A stretch of DNA of 5,361 nucleotides from an uncultured Peptococcaceae bacterium (GTDB taxonomy: Bacteria > Bacillota > Desulfotomaculia > Desulfotomaculales > Desulfallaceae). Positions 1-5,282 of the stretch are shown here, one piece after another (the stretch's first letter is position 1; each line of letters starts with the position of its first letter). The position numbers and the translations under genes were made by a program. The notes under the pieces are model-generated. The model saw only the letters and a program-made list of their open reading frames with translations. It had not been told where the DNA came from and did no database searches. The stretch lies in NCBI GenBank assembly GCA_913064925.1, contig CAJYBN010000188.1:1-5361 (forward strand). The letters are read 5' to 3'.

Positions 1-11
1 TCTTCCGATCT
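1..11 (+). other. Illumina adapter remnant at contig edge
   Basis: The window opens with TCTTCCGATCT, identical to the last 11 bases of the common Illumina adapter end (GCTCTTCCGATCT). It sits exactly at the sequence edge, where untrimmed adapter is expected. An 11-base match at this precise place is very unlikely by chance. Genuine insert sequence therefore probably begins at base 12, and any residues translated from bases 1-11 are artificial. Confidence 0.85.
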
Positions 12-163
12 TGGTTTCCAATAACGAATTCGGCGAGTATTACTTCATGCTGCACTCCCATGAGGAACTACAGATTACCAATTGGGGCGAGTTTCCCGGC
101 GGAATGATGACCTGGATTGCCATATACCCGTCGCTTTCCCCCGATGTTGGAGTGCTGAAGTAA
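2..163 (+). CDS. Multicopper-oxidase family protein, C-terminal fragment
   Basis: An open frame runs in from the left edge and stops at TAA 161-163. About 53 codons are visible, and the first three come from adapter sequence. The readable part holds E-Y-Y-F-M-L-H-S-H-E-E, then N-W-G-E-F-P-G-G-M-M-T-W-I. The FPGGMMT ending after an HxH element is the C-terminal cupredoxin signature of a bacterial MCO-like family (family knowledge). The H-S-H pair could supply copper ligands, but the protein lacks the canonical HCHxxxH spacing in what is visible. The next gene starts 24 bases downstream and ends in the same FPGGMMT motif, so the two are probably co-transcribed relatives. The N-terminus, signal peptide and other copper sites lie outside the window. 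The family call is fairly safe; enzymatic activity is unknown. Confidence 0.75.
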   Translation, partial: LPILVSNNEFGEYYFMLHSHEELQITNWGEFPGGMMTWIAIYPSLSPDVGVLK

Positions 164-187
164 CTTCTTCCGAAAGGAGTGTAAAGC

Positions 188-1195
188 ATGGCGATAGTGG
201 TAAAGATTTTACAGGTGGCTGCCGGGTCTTTATCTCTGCCGGGCCAGAATATTTCCTTTTGGGGCTTTACCGACGTTTTTGTCGGCAACCCGCAAAATCC
301 CGGTCCCTTAATTGAGGCCACAGTTGGCGATCAATTAATAATATGGCTGATGCGTAATTTTATCAAATCTATCGGAGAACCGATCTCGATAATTTTTCCG
401 GGCCAGGAAAATGTGATGGTAAGAAAATTTCCCTGGGGGCCTTTTATATATGAACCTGTCCAACCCCAATATTCCTCGGGGAAAATGATATCATTGACCA
501 ATTACCTGGATGAAAAGCAAGACATAATAGTTGAATATAGTTTTACAGCCACAAAGCCCGGTATTTATTTGTATGAGAGCGGTACCAACCCTGAAAAACA
601 AGTTCAGATGGGGCTTTACGGGATTATTGTGGTACGGCCGGAGGGTTATAATAAACCAGGCCACCCTAACTACATGACAGCTTACGGTGCCGGTACAAAT
701 TCCAGTTATGATGTTGAAAAAATACTGGTTTTGAGTGAAATTGACAGTATTATGCATAATAACGTTCTCCCGAATGTTTATTACGATATGCTTAAATTTA
801 AACCTGATTACTGGGTGATTAACGGCCGTTCCTTCCCGGATACAATTAGTGGAGACAATAACTCCAGCCAGCCTTACGGTTCCCAAATAAGCTGCCGGGT
901 AGGGCAAAGGGTGTTATTAAGGATAATAAACGCCGGGTTCCAGAACCATACTTTTTGCCTGGGCGGCTTCGTGGGCCGGGTAGTGGCCGAGGACAGTTTC
1001 CCCTTGAAAACCCAGTCATTAGATGCTACCTATGAAAAAACAGGCATTACCCTGGGCTCGGGGCAGAGAATTGATATAATATTCACTCCCACTACTCCGG
1101 GTGAATACTACTTGTACGACAGGGAATATCATCACCTGGTGAACAACGACCGGTTTCCGGGAGGTATGATGACCAGAATTACCGTTAGCAATTAA
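188..1195 (+). CDS. Multicopper-oxidase-like cupredoxin protein, ligand-poor
   Basis: 335-aa protein starting at ATG 188, preceded by a strong Shine-Dalgarno AAAGGAG at 173-179, 8 bases before the start. It shows two cupredoxin-like halves. In the first (about 1-150), P-G-P-L-I-E-A-T-V-G-D (38-48) matches the MCO N-terminal consensus, and Y-L-Y-E-S-G-T-N-P-E-K-Q-V-Q-M-G-L-Y-G (127-145) aligns with the usual YWYHSHxxxQxxxGLYG strand. The second half contains V-I-N-G-R-S-F-P-D-T (210-219), R-I-I-N-A-G-F-Q-N-H-T-F (245-256), V-V-A-E-D (265-269) and F-P-G-G-M-M-T (323-329). The usual HWH and HSH copper-ligand motifs are absent: I-S-I-I-F and Y-E-S-G occupy those places. Only five histidines are present (159, 190, 254, 315, 316), none in HxH. 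No signal peptide or membrane segment is seen. It is shorter than three-domain oxidases (usually about 450-550 aa). It may be a non-catalytic or accessory partner of the upstream protein (inference). A terminator follows immediately. Confidence 0.85.
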   Translation: MAIVVKILQVAAGSLSLPGQNISFWGFTDVFVGNPQNPGPLIEATVGDQLIIWLMRNFIKSIGEPISIIFPGQENVMVRKFPWGPFIYEPVQPQYSSGKMISLTNYLDEKQDIIVEYSFTATKPGIYLYESGTNPEKQVQMGLYGIIVVRPEGYNKPGHPNYMTAYGAGTNSSYDVEKILVLSEIDSIMHNNVLPNVYYDMLKFKPDYWVINGRSFPDTISGDNNSSQPYGSQISCRVGQRVLLRIINAGFQNHTFCLGGFVGRVVAEDSFPLKTQSLDATYEKTGITLGSGQRIDIIFTPTTPGEYYLYDREYHHLVNNDRFPGGMMTRITVSN

Positions 1196-1227
1196 CGCCT
1201 ATCGCGGGTTGCGATAGGCGTTTTTTT
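1196..1227 (+). terminator. Rho-independent terminator of the MCO-like unit
   Basis: A perfect 10-bp stem, CGCCTATCGC (1196-1205) against GCGATAGGCG (1211-1220), has a 5-base loop GGGTT and is followed by seven T (1221-1227). It begins on the base right after the stop codon of the 335-aa gene, so it should end that transcript. The hairpin is symmetric, but no A-run precedes it, so it looks directional rather than bidirectional. Confidence 0.93.
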
Positions 1228-1358
1228 AGGCAACTTTTCGCCATTATGCCTTTTGGAGGCAGTATCGGGCTAAGCCAATGCTATTCTTGATCACAACACC
1301 ACCCCGTCCCTAGCGATTTCATAATAAAACGAGGCTTGTTGATTTTTTTTGGAGAGCA

Positions 1359-1403
1359 ATGAAGAGCGGTGGGGCGCAAAAGCCAGCCGCTTTTTTGTTA
1401 TAA
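1359..1403 (+). CDS. Possible 14-codon leader peptide (speculative)
   Basis: A short frame, ATG 1359 to TAA 1401, would encode MKSGGAQKPAAFLL. It is preceded by GGAG at 1351-1354, four bases before the ATG, a usable though close Shine-Dalgarno. The frame contains the whole terminator-like hairpin at 1365-1391 and its T-run, an arrangement typical of ribosome-mediated attenuators ahead of drug-exporter genes (for example the leader upstream of bmrCD in Bacillus subtilis; established knowledge). Against it, I find no convincing promoter upstream of it, and a frame this short can arise by chance. It would have to be transcribed from somewhere in 1228-1350. Confidence 0.2.
   Translation: MKSGGAQKPAAFLL
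1365..1396 (+). terminator. Terminator-like hairpin before the exporter operon
   Basis: AGCGGT (1365-1370) pairs with GCCGCT (1386-1391), including one G-U pair. After a small internal loop, GGC (1373-1375) pairs with GCC (1382-1384) around a GCAAAA loop. Six T follow (1391-1396, the first also pairing). The stem is imperfect and weaker than the terminator at 1196. The preceding gene is already terminated there, so this hairpin would have to end or attenuate a transcript that starts between 1228 and 1360. It abuts the promoter at 1396. Confidence 0.45.
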
Positions 1404-1404
1404 T
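1396..1404 (+). promoter_or_regulatory. Extended -10 promoter for the ABC exporter operon
   Basis: TGTTATAAT is a perfect match to the extended -10 consensus TGnTATAAT of housekeeping sigma factors. The stretch 17 bases upstream (around 1376-1381, GCAAAA) has no resemblance to TTGACA, which extended -10 promoters can tolerate. Transcription would begin near 1411. It lies about 72 bases before the preferred start of the ATPase gene and on its strand, so it is the best candidate promoter of the operon. Confidence 0.6.
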
Positions 1405-1405
1405 T

Positions 1406-1432
1406 ACCGGCAGGTGTTTTAGCGCCGCCGGT
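1406..1432 (+). repeat. Inverted repeat/hairpin between two promoter-like sites
   Basis: ACCGGC (1406-1411) pairs with GCCGGT (1427-1432). After a single bulged A (1412), GGTG (1413-1416) pairs with CGCC (1423-1426), including one G-U pair, around a TTTTAG loop. That makes ten pairs with one bulge. It covers the expected transcription start of the upstream promoter and lies just before a second -10-like element. It could be an operator dyad or a 5'-end RNA hairpin; the sequence alone does not decide which. Confidence 0.4.
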
Positions 1433-1435
1433 GTA

Positions 1436-1444
1436 TGTTATAAC
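1436..1444 (+). promoter_or_regulatory. Second extended -10-like site
   Basis: TGTTATAAC repeats the upstream promoter element TGTTATAAT with one change, 40 bases downstream. No good -35 is seen. If used, transcription would begin near 1451, just ahead of the Shine-Dalgarno at 1458-1468, which would exclude the upstream GTG at 1431 as a start codon. It may equally be a chance repeat in an AT-rich leader. Confidence 0.3.
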
Positions 1445-1457
1445 TAATTTTACTCCT

Positions 1458-1468
1458 GGGGAAGGAAG
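1458..1468 (+). promoter_or_regulatory. Ribosome binding site selecting the GTG 1476 start
   Basis: GGGGAAGGAAG ends seven bases before GTG 1476 and is a good Shine-Dalgarno. The longer alternative start GTG 1431 has no comparable site at normal distance and lies inside the hairpin at 1406-1432, so GTG 1476 is preferred. Confidence 0.65.
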
Positions 1469-1475
1469 CAGCGCC

Positions 1476-2186
1476 GTGGCTCAAAAAGTTCTGGTAAAAA
1501 TGGAGAATGTAACAAAAACCTACGTCATGGGCAAGGTTACCGTACAAGCCCTGCGGGAAGTTTCTTTGGATATTTACGCGGGCGAGCTGCTGGTCATACT
1601 TGGCCCCAGCGGCTCGGGCAAGAGTACCCTGCTGAACATATTGGGCGGCATGGATACTCCCACCGCCGGCAGCGTTTACTTTGACGGGGAGGACCTGAGC
1701 CGGGCCGGCGACAAGCGCCTAACCCGCTACCGGCGGGACGAAGTGGGTTTCGTTTTTCAGTTTTACAACCTGATTCCGGACCTGACGGCCAGGGAAAACG
1801 TGGAACTGGCCGCCGGCCTGGTGGAACGGCCCCTGCCCGCGGAGGATGTGCTGCGGGAGGTAGGGTTGGAAGACAGAATGGATCACTTTCCCTCCCAGCT
1901 CAGCGGCGGTGAGCAGCAGCGGGTGTCCATCGCCCGGGCGGCGGTTAAAAACCCGCGGCTGCTGCTGTGCGATGAGCCCACCGGCGCCCTGGACCACCGG
2001 GCGGGCAAGCTGATTCTCGGCCTGCTGGCCAGGATCAACCGGGAAAGGGGCAGCACCGTGGTCATCGTCACCCACAACACCGCCATAGCCGCCATGGCCC
2101 GCCGGGTGGTGCGCATGCGCAGCGGTAAAATTGCGGAGGTGGCGGAAAACCCGTCGCCGGTGCCGCCGGAAAGGATTGCCTGGTGA
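1476..2186 (+). CDS. ABC transporter ATP-binding protein, MacB/LolD type
   Basis: A 236-aa ATPase subunit that hydrolyses ATP at the inner face of the membrane to drive the permease encoded next. In residues numbered from GTG 1476, the motifs are Walker A G-P-S-G-S-G-K-S (43-50), Q-loop in V-F-Q-F-Y-N-L-I-P (Q95), signature L-S-G-G-E-Q-Q-R (142-149), Walker B L-L-L-C-D-E (162-167), D-loop G-A-L-D (170-173) and the switch histidine in V-T-H-N (200). All catalytic elements are intact. The Q-loop context, E-Q-Q-R after the signature and D-E-P-T-G-A-L-D are typical of the MacB/LolD/FtsE branch, whose members run about 220-250 aa. GTG 1431 would add 15 residues without a ribosome site, and ATG 1500 is an internal possibility. 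The gene overlaps the permease start by a few bases, implying translational coupling. The exported substrate cannot be inferred. Confidence 0.95.
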   Translation: MAQKVLVKMENVTKTYVMGKVTVQALREVSLDIYAGELLVILGPSGSGKSTLLNILGGMDTPTAGSVYFDGEDLSRAGDKRLTRYRRDEVGFVFQFYNLIPDLTARENVELAAGLVERPLPAEDVLREVGLEDRMDHFPSQLSGGEQQRVSIARAAVKNPRLLLCDEPTGALDHRAGKLILGLLARINRERGSTVVIVTHNTAIAAMARRVVRMRSGKIAEVAENPSPVPPERIAW

Positions 2187-4564
2187 TGAATGTCCTGGTC
2201 AAGAAACTGTGGCGTACTATTTGGCGTACCAAGGGCCAGTTCCTGGCAGTGGCGGCGGTGGTGACGGTGGGCATCGCGGTTTACATCGCCATGAACACCG
2301 CGTATTACAACCTGGACCGTTCCAAGGAGTTATTTTACCGGGAGAATAACTTTGCGGATTATTACTTTCACGTCGTTAAGGCACCCCAGGCCGTCGTCAA
2401 GCAGGTAGAAGCGGTGCCCGGGGTGGCCGCGGCCACCGGCCGCCTGCAAAAGGACGTTCCCGTGCTCAAGGAGGGCGGCGGCAGGGCCACCGCCCGGCTG
2501 GTGAGCTACCCCCTGCCCATGGCCGGCTGCGTCAACCGTCTGCACTTGCTGGCGGGGCAAATGTTCACCGGGCATCCCCGGAGCGGGGCAGTGGAGGTGC
2601 TGGTGGATCCCCAGTACGCCAAGGCCAACGGACTGCGGTTCAACGACGAGATCACGGTGGTGGCCGAGGGGCGGCGGGTATCCCTGACAGTGGTAGGTAC
2701 GGCCACCAGCCCGGAATTTGTTTATCCCATGAAGGACGCGGCCAGCCTGGTACCGGAACCGGAAACCTTCGGTATCGTCATGTTGCCCCTGAACCAGGCC
2801 CAGCAGATTCTGCACATGCCGGGCCAGATAAATCAAGTGGTGATCAAGCTGGCGCCGGGCGCAGACGAGGAGAAGGTGGCGGAACAGGTTGAATCCTTGC
2901 TGGAACCGTACGGCAACCTGGCCAGCTACCCGCGCAAGCGGCAGCTGAGCCACGCCGTTTTGCAGGCAGAGCTGGACGGCCTGCTGACCACTTCCCGCAC
3001 CCTGCCGGTGCTTTTTCTGGGCATCGCCGCGGCCATCCAGTTCATTATGCTGGGGCGGATGGTCAAGGCCCAGCGTCTACAGATAGGCATCATGAAGGCA
3101 CTGGGGTACGGCAACCGGCAAATAATAATGCATTACGCCGGCTATGCCCTGGCGGTGTCAGCGGCGGGTGCCCTGCTGGGGTCGCTGCTGGGGCTGGTGC
3201 TGGCCTCCACCATATCGCAGACTTACGCGCGCTATTTTAACCTGCCCGAGGCCATTGGGGGCGTCAACGCCAGGGCCCTGTGGTACGGGCTGGTGCTCAG
3301 CGTGAGCGTGGGGCTCCTGGCCGGCTTAACCGCCGCCCGGGGTGTGATGGCCGTCAATCCGGCCGAATCAATGCGCCCGGAACCGCCCCGCGGCGCGGGA
3401 CAAACCGTGCTGGAACACTGGGGAGCGCTGTGGCGCAGGCTGGGCCCGGCCTGGAAAATGACCCTCCGGGCCGTCGCCCGCAACCGGCTGCGGTTCGGGG
3501 TCACCCTGGTGGGGACGGTTTTTGCCGTCGGCATGCTGGTGGTATCCATGTTTGCTAACGACGCCATTGACTATATTCTGCAGCGGCATTTTTACCGGGA
3601 ACAAAGCTACGATTATTTAGTTCGTTTCACCGCCCCGGTCAAGGAAAGCGAGCTGTTGAACATCGCCCGCTTGGAGGGCGTGTACAAGGCTGAGCCCTTG
3701 CTGGAAATACCGGTAAAAATGCATTTCCGTAACAGGGAACGGGACGACGTCCTGGTGGGGCTGTCCCCGGGTGCCGCCTTGAAAACGGTAACCGGCGTTG
3801 ACGGCCGGCCGCTGGCGCTGCCCGGCGAGGGAATGCTGGTCAGCAGCCGGACGGCGCAAAAACTGGGCCTGCGGGTGGAAGACCGGGTGACGGTGGAAAC
3901 CCTGCTGGGCATCGGGCCCGCGCGCCGCGCCGAGGTCAAGGTGCTGGGCGTCAGTCGACAGCTGGTGGGAGACGCGTCGTACGTTTCCCTGGACCTGGCC
4001 AACCGGGTGCTGCGCGAAAGGGGGCTGGTCAGCGGGGTCATGCTGCGGGTTGACCCGGGGAGGGCCGCCGGCGTGGAACAGGCGTTGAACGACATGACCG
4101 CCGTTTCTTCCGTCCTCAGCCGCCGGCAGGAGCTGGAAAACTTCCAGCAAAACCTGGACAGCATGATTTACTTCACCGCCGTGATGGTGGCCTTTGCGGT
4201 GGTGCTGGGGTTTGCCATAGTATATAACTCTTCCGTCATCGGCTTCGCCGAGCGCAGGAGGGAACTGGCTTTGCTGCGGGTGCTGGGCTTCACCGGCCGG
4301 GAAGTGTCCGGGCTGGTTTGGCGGGAAAGCCTGCTGCAGGCGGTGCTCGGCGTGGCACTGGGCCTGCCTGCCGGCTACTTGATGGTTCTGGGTTATGCCA
4401 GGGCCATCAGCAGCGAGCTGTACTCCCTGCCGGCGGTGGTATACCCGGCTACTTACCTGCTCGCTGCGCTGGGCGGCTTGTTGTTCGTCGCGGGGGCCTC
4501 CCTGTTGGCGACCAGGGGCGTGAGCCGGCTGGACATGGTGGATGTGCTAAAAAACAGGGATTAG
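2183..4564 (+). CDS. ABC transporter permease with duplicated FtsX domains
   Basis: 793-aa integral membrane partner of the preceding ATPase. Hydrophobic segments lie at about 20-40, 272-292, 322-345, 365-390, 437-457, 661-682, 715-738 and 755-777, giving about eight membrane spans. This is two copies of the four-span FtsX/MacB plan. Large extracytoplasmic domains fall at about 45-265 and 460-655, the position of MacB_PCD-like domains. Each FtsX module has a cytoplasmic coupling region, L-Q-I-G-I-M-K-A-L-G-Y (299-309) and R-E-L-A-L-L-R-V-L-G-F (693-703), that should contact the ATPase. The start is GTG 2183, overlapping the ATPase stop (GTGA) with AAGGA at 2171-2175, seven bases away. ATG 2186 is an almost equally good alternative. 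Because the two halves are fused, one polypeptide could serve an ATPase dimer (inference). This differs from MacB, which has four spans and works as a dimer. Substrate unknown. Confidence 0.93.
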   Translation: MMNVLVKKLWRTIWRTKGQFLAVAAVVTVGIAVYIAMNTAYYNLDRSKELFYRENNFADYYFHVVKAPQAVVKQVEAVPGVAAATGRLQKDVPVLKEGGGRATARLVSYPLPMAGCVNRLHLLAGQMFTGHPRSGAVEVLVDPQYAKANGLRFNDEITVVAEGRRVSLTVVGTATSPEFVYPMKDAASLVPEPETFGIVMLPLNQAQQILHMPGQINQVVIKLAPGADEEKVAEQVESLLEPYGNLASYPRKRQLSHAVLQAELDGLLTTSRTLPVLFLGIAAAIQFIMLGRMVKAQRLQIGIMKALGYGNRQIIMHYAGYALAVSAAGALLGSLLGLVLASTISQTYARYFNLPEAIGGVNARALWYGLVLSVSVGLLAGLTAARGVMAVNPAESMRPEPPRGAGQTVLEHWGALWRRLGPAWKMTLRAVARNRLRFGVTLVGTVFAVGMLVVSMFANDAIDYILQRHFYREQSYDYLVRFTAPVKESELLNIARLEGVYKAEPLLEIPVKMHFRNRERDDVLVGLSPGAALKTVTGVDGRPLALPGEGMLVSSRTAQKLGLRVEDRVTVETLLGIGPARRAEVKVLGVSRQLVGDASYVSLDLANRVLRERGLVSGVMLRVDPGRAAGVEQALNDMTAVSSVLSRRQELENFQQNLDSMIYFTAVMVAFAVVLGFAIVYNSSVIGFAERRRELALLRVLGFTGREVSGLVWRESLLQAVLGVALGLPAGYLMVLGYARAISSELYSLPAVVYPATYLLAALGGLLFVAGASLLATRGVSRLDMVDVLKNRD

Positions 4565-4577
4565 CGGGGGGACGATG

Positions 4578-5282
4578 ATGCGCAAAAATCGCAAGCTTTA
4601 CCTGGGCACCGGGTTGCTGGTCGCAGTGCTGGCGGCGGTACTGGTCCACGCCGGCGGCGGGACCGCAGTGGAAACAGTGACGGTGCGCCGCGGCGCTATA
4701 ACCAGCACGGTGGAAGAAACCGGTTACGTGCAGCCCGCCGAAGACTGCACGCTCTACGCCACCCAGGCCGCCAGGGTGGTGCGGGTGCCGGTGGAAGCGG
4801 GCCAACCCGTGCAAAAAGGGCAGCTGCTGGTGGAACTGGAAAACCCGGACCTGGCCGTGCAGGTGGCGGAGGCGCGTTCCCGGCTGTCCCAGGCCGAGGC
4901 GGCGCTGGCCGGTGCACGGGCCGCCTTGGAAAGCGGCCGGCTGGCCCTGGCGGAGGCTGAAAAGGACCTGGAGCGGGTGCGCAAGCTTTGGCAGGCGGGA
5001 GCGGCCACCCGGGCGGAATACGAGCGGGCGCAGCTGGAGGTGCAAACCCGGCGGCAAAGCGTGAACGAGCAGGAAGCCCTGCTGGCCGGCACTCGGGACC
5101 AGGTGAATTCCCTGCAAAGCCTGCTGCGCCAGCTGGCGGCCAAGGAACGCCAGCTGGCAGTGACCAGTCCCTTTGCCGGCGTGGTAATCGACCTGCCCGC
5201 CCGCCGGATGCAGGCCGGCGGGCATCAGAGAACAACAACCCCGGGCCCTTTCCTCTTCTCACGATGCCGAAGGGGCAAGTAA
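4578..5282 (+). CDS. Membrane-fusion (HlyD-type) exporter adaptor, 3'-truncated
   Basis: Adaptor protein that would link the ABC permease to the extracytoplasmic side, anchored by one N-terminal membrane segment (about residues 7-25). First lipoyl half is near 54-91, including V-P-V-E-A-G-Q-P-V-Q-K-G-Q-L-L-V. A long alpha-hairpin of Ala/Glu/Leu-rich heptads covers about 94-189. The second lipoyl half begins at T-S-P-F-A-G-V-V-I-D-L (about 196-206). Similarity to the family then fades, and the frame ends after a basic, low-complexity tail (from about G-G-H-Q-R-T) at TAA 5280-5282. The beta-barrel and membrane-proximal domains are missing, and at about 234 aa it is well short of the usual 350-450. 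ATG 4578 lies six bases after a G-run (4566-4571); ATG 4575 lies only three bases from it. The gene follows the permease by 13 bases and is clearly in its operon. The real protein is probably longer, cut by the junction near 5205-5235. Confidence 0.85.
   Translation: MRKNRKLYLGTGLLVAVLAAVLVHAGGGTAVETVTVRRGAITSTVEETGYVQPAEDCTLYATQAARVVRVPVEAGQPVQKGQLLVELENPDLAVQVAEARSRLSQAEAALAGARAALESGRLALAEAEKDLERVRKLWQAGAATRAEYERAQLEVQTRRQSVNEQEALLAGTRDQVNSLQSLLRQLAAKERQLAVTSPFAGVVIDLPARRMQAGGHQRTTTPGPFLFSRCRRGK
5205..5235. other. Suspected sequence junction (chimera or deletion)
   Basis: Up to about 5205 the adaptor frame encodes family-typical sequence. From about 5235 the recognisable coding signal is a different frame, belonging to an unrelated ABC ATPase domain. 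Base composition shifts from GC-rich third positions to more mixed ones at the same place. No single-base frameshift restores the adaptor: the other two forward frames after 5190 do not resemble a lipoyl or beta-barrel continuation. The exact breakpoint cannot be fixed by eye. Confidence 0.55.

Noticed and set aside
1287..1325. TTGATC (1287-1292) with CATAAT (1320-1325) as a promoter
   Set aside because: The spacer is 27 bases, far beyond the usual 16-18, and there is no TGn extension before CATAAT.
1228..1358. Riboswitch, T-box or small RNA in the gap before the exporter operon
   Set aside because: Only short 3-5 bp inverted repeats are present. No T-box, SAM, TPP or cobalamin consensus elements were recognised by eye.
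4449..5225. Long minus-strand open frame (258 aa) and other minus-strand frames at 3613-4164, 491-907 and 1719-2075
   Set aside because: They lie opposite well-supported plus-strand genes. Their translations are rich in Pro/His/Gln/Gly or Arg/Ser low-complexity sequence, as expected from reading GC-rich codons backwards, and no family motifs are seen.
5188..5282. Simple one-base frameshift explaining the adaptor truncation
   Set aside because: Neither alternative forward frame gives a recognisable lipoyl-end or beta-barrel continuation. One of them leads instead into an ABC ATPase domain.
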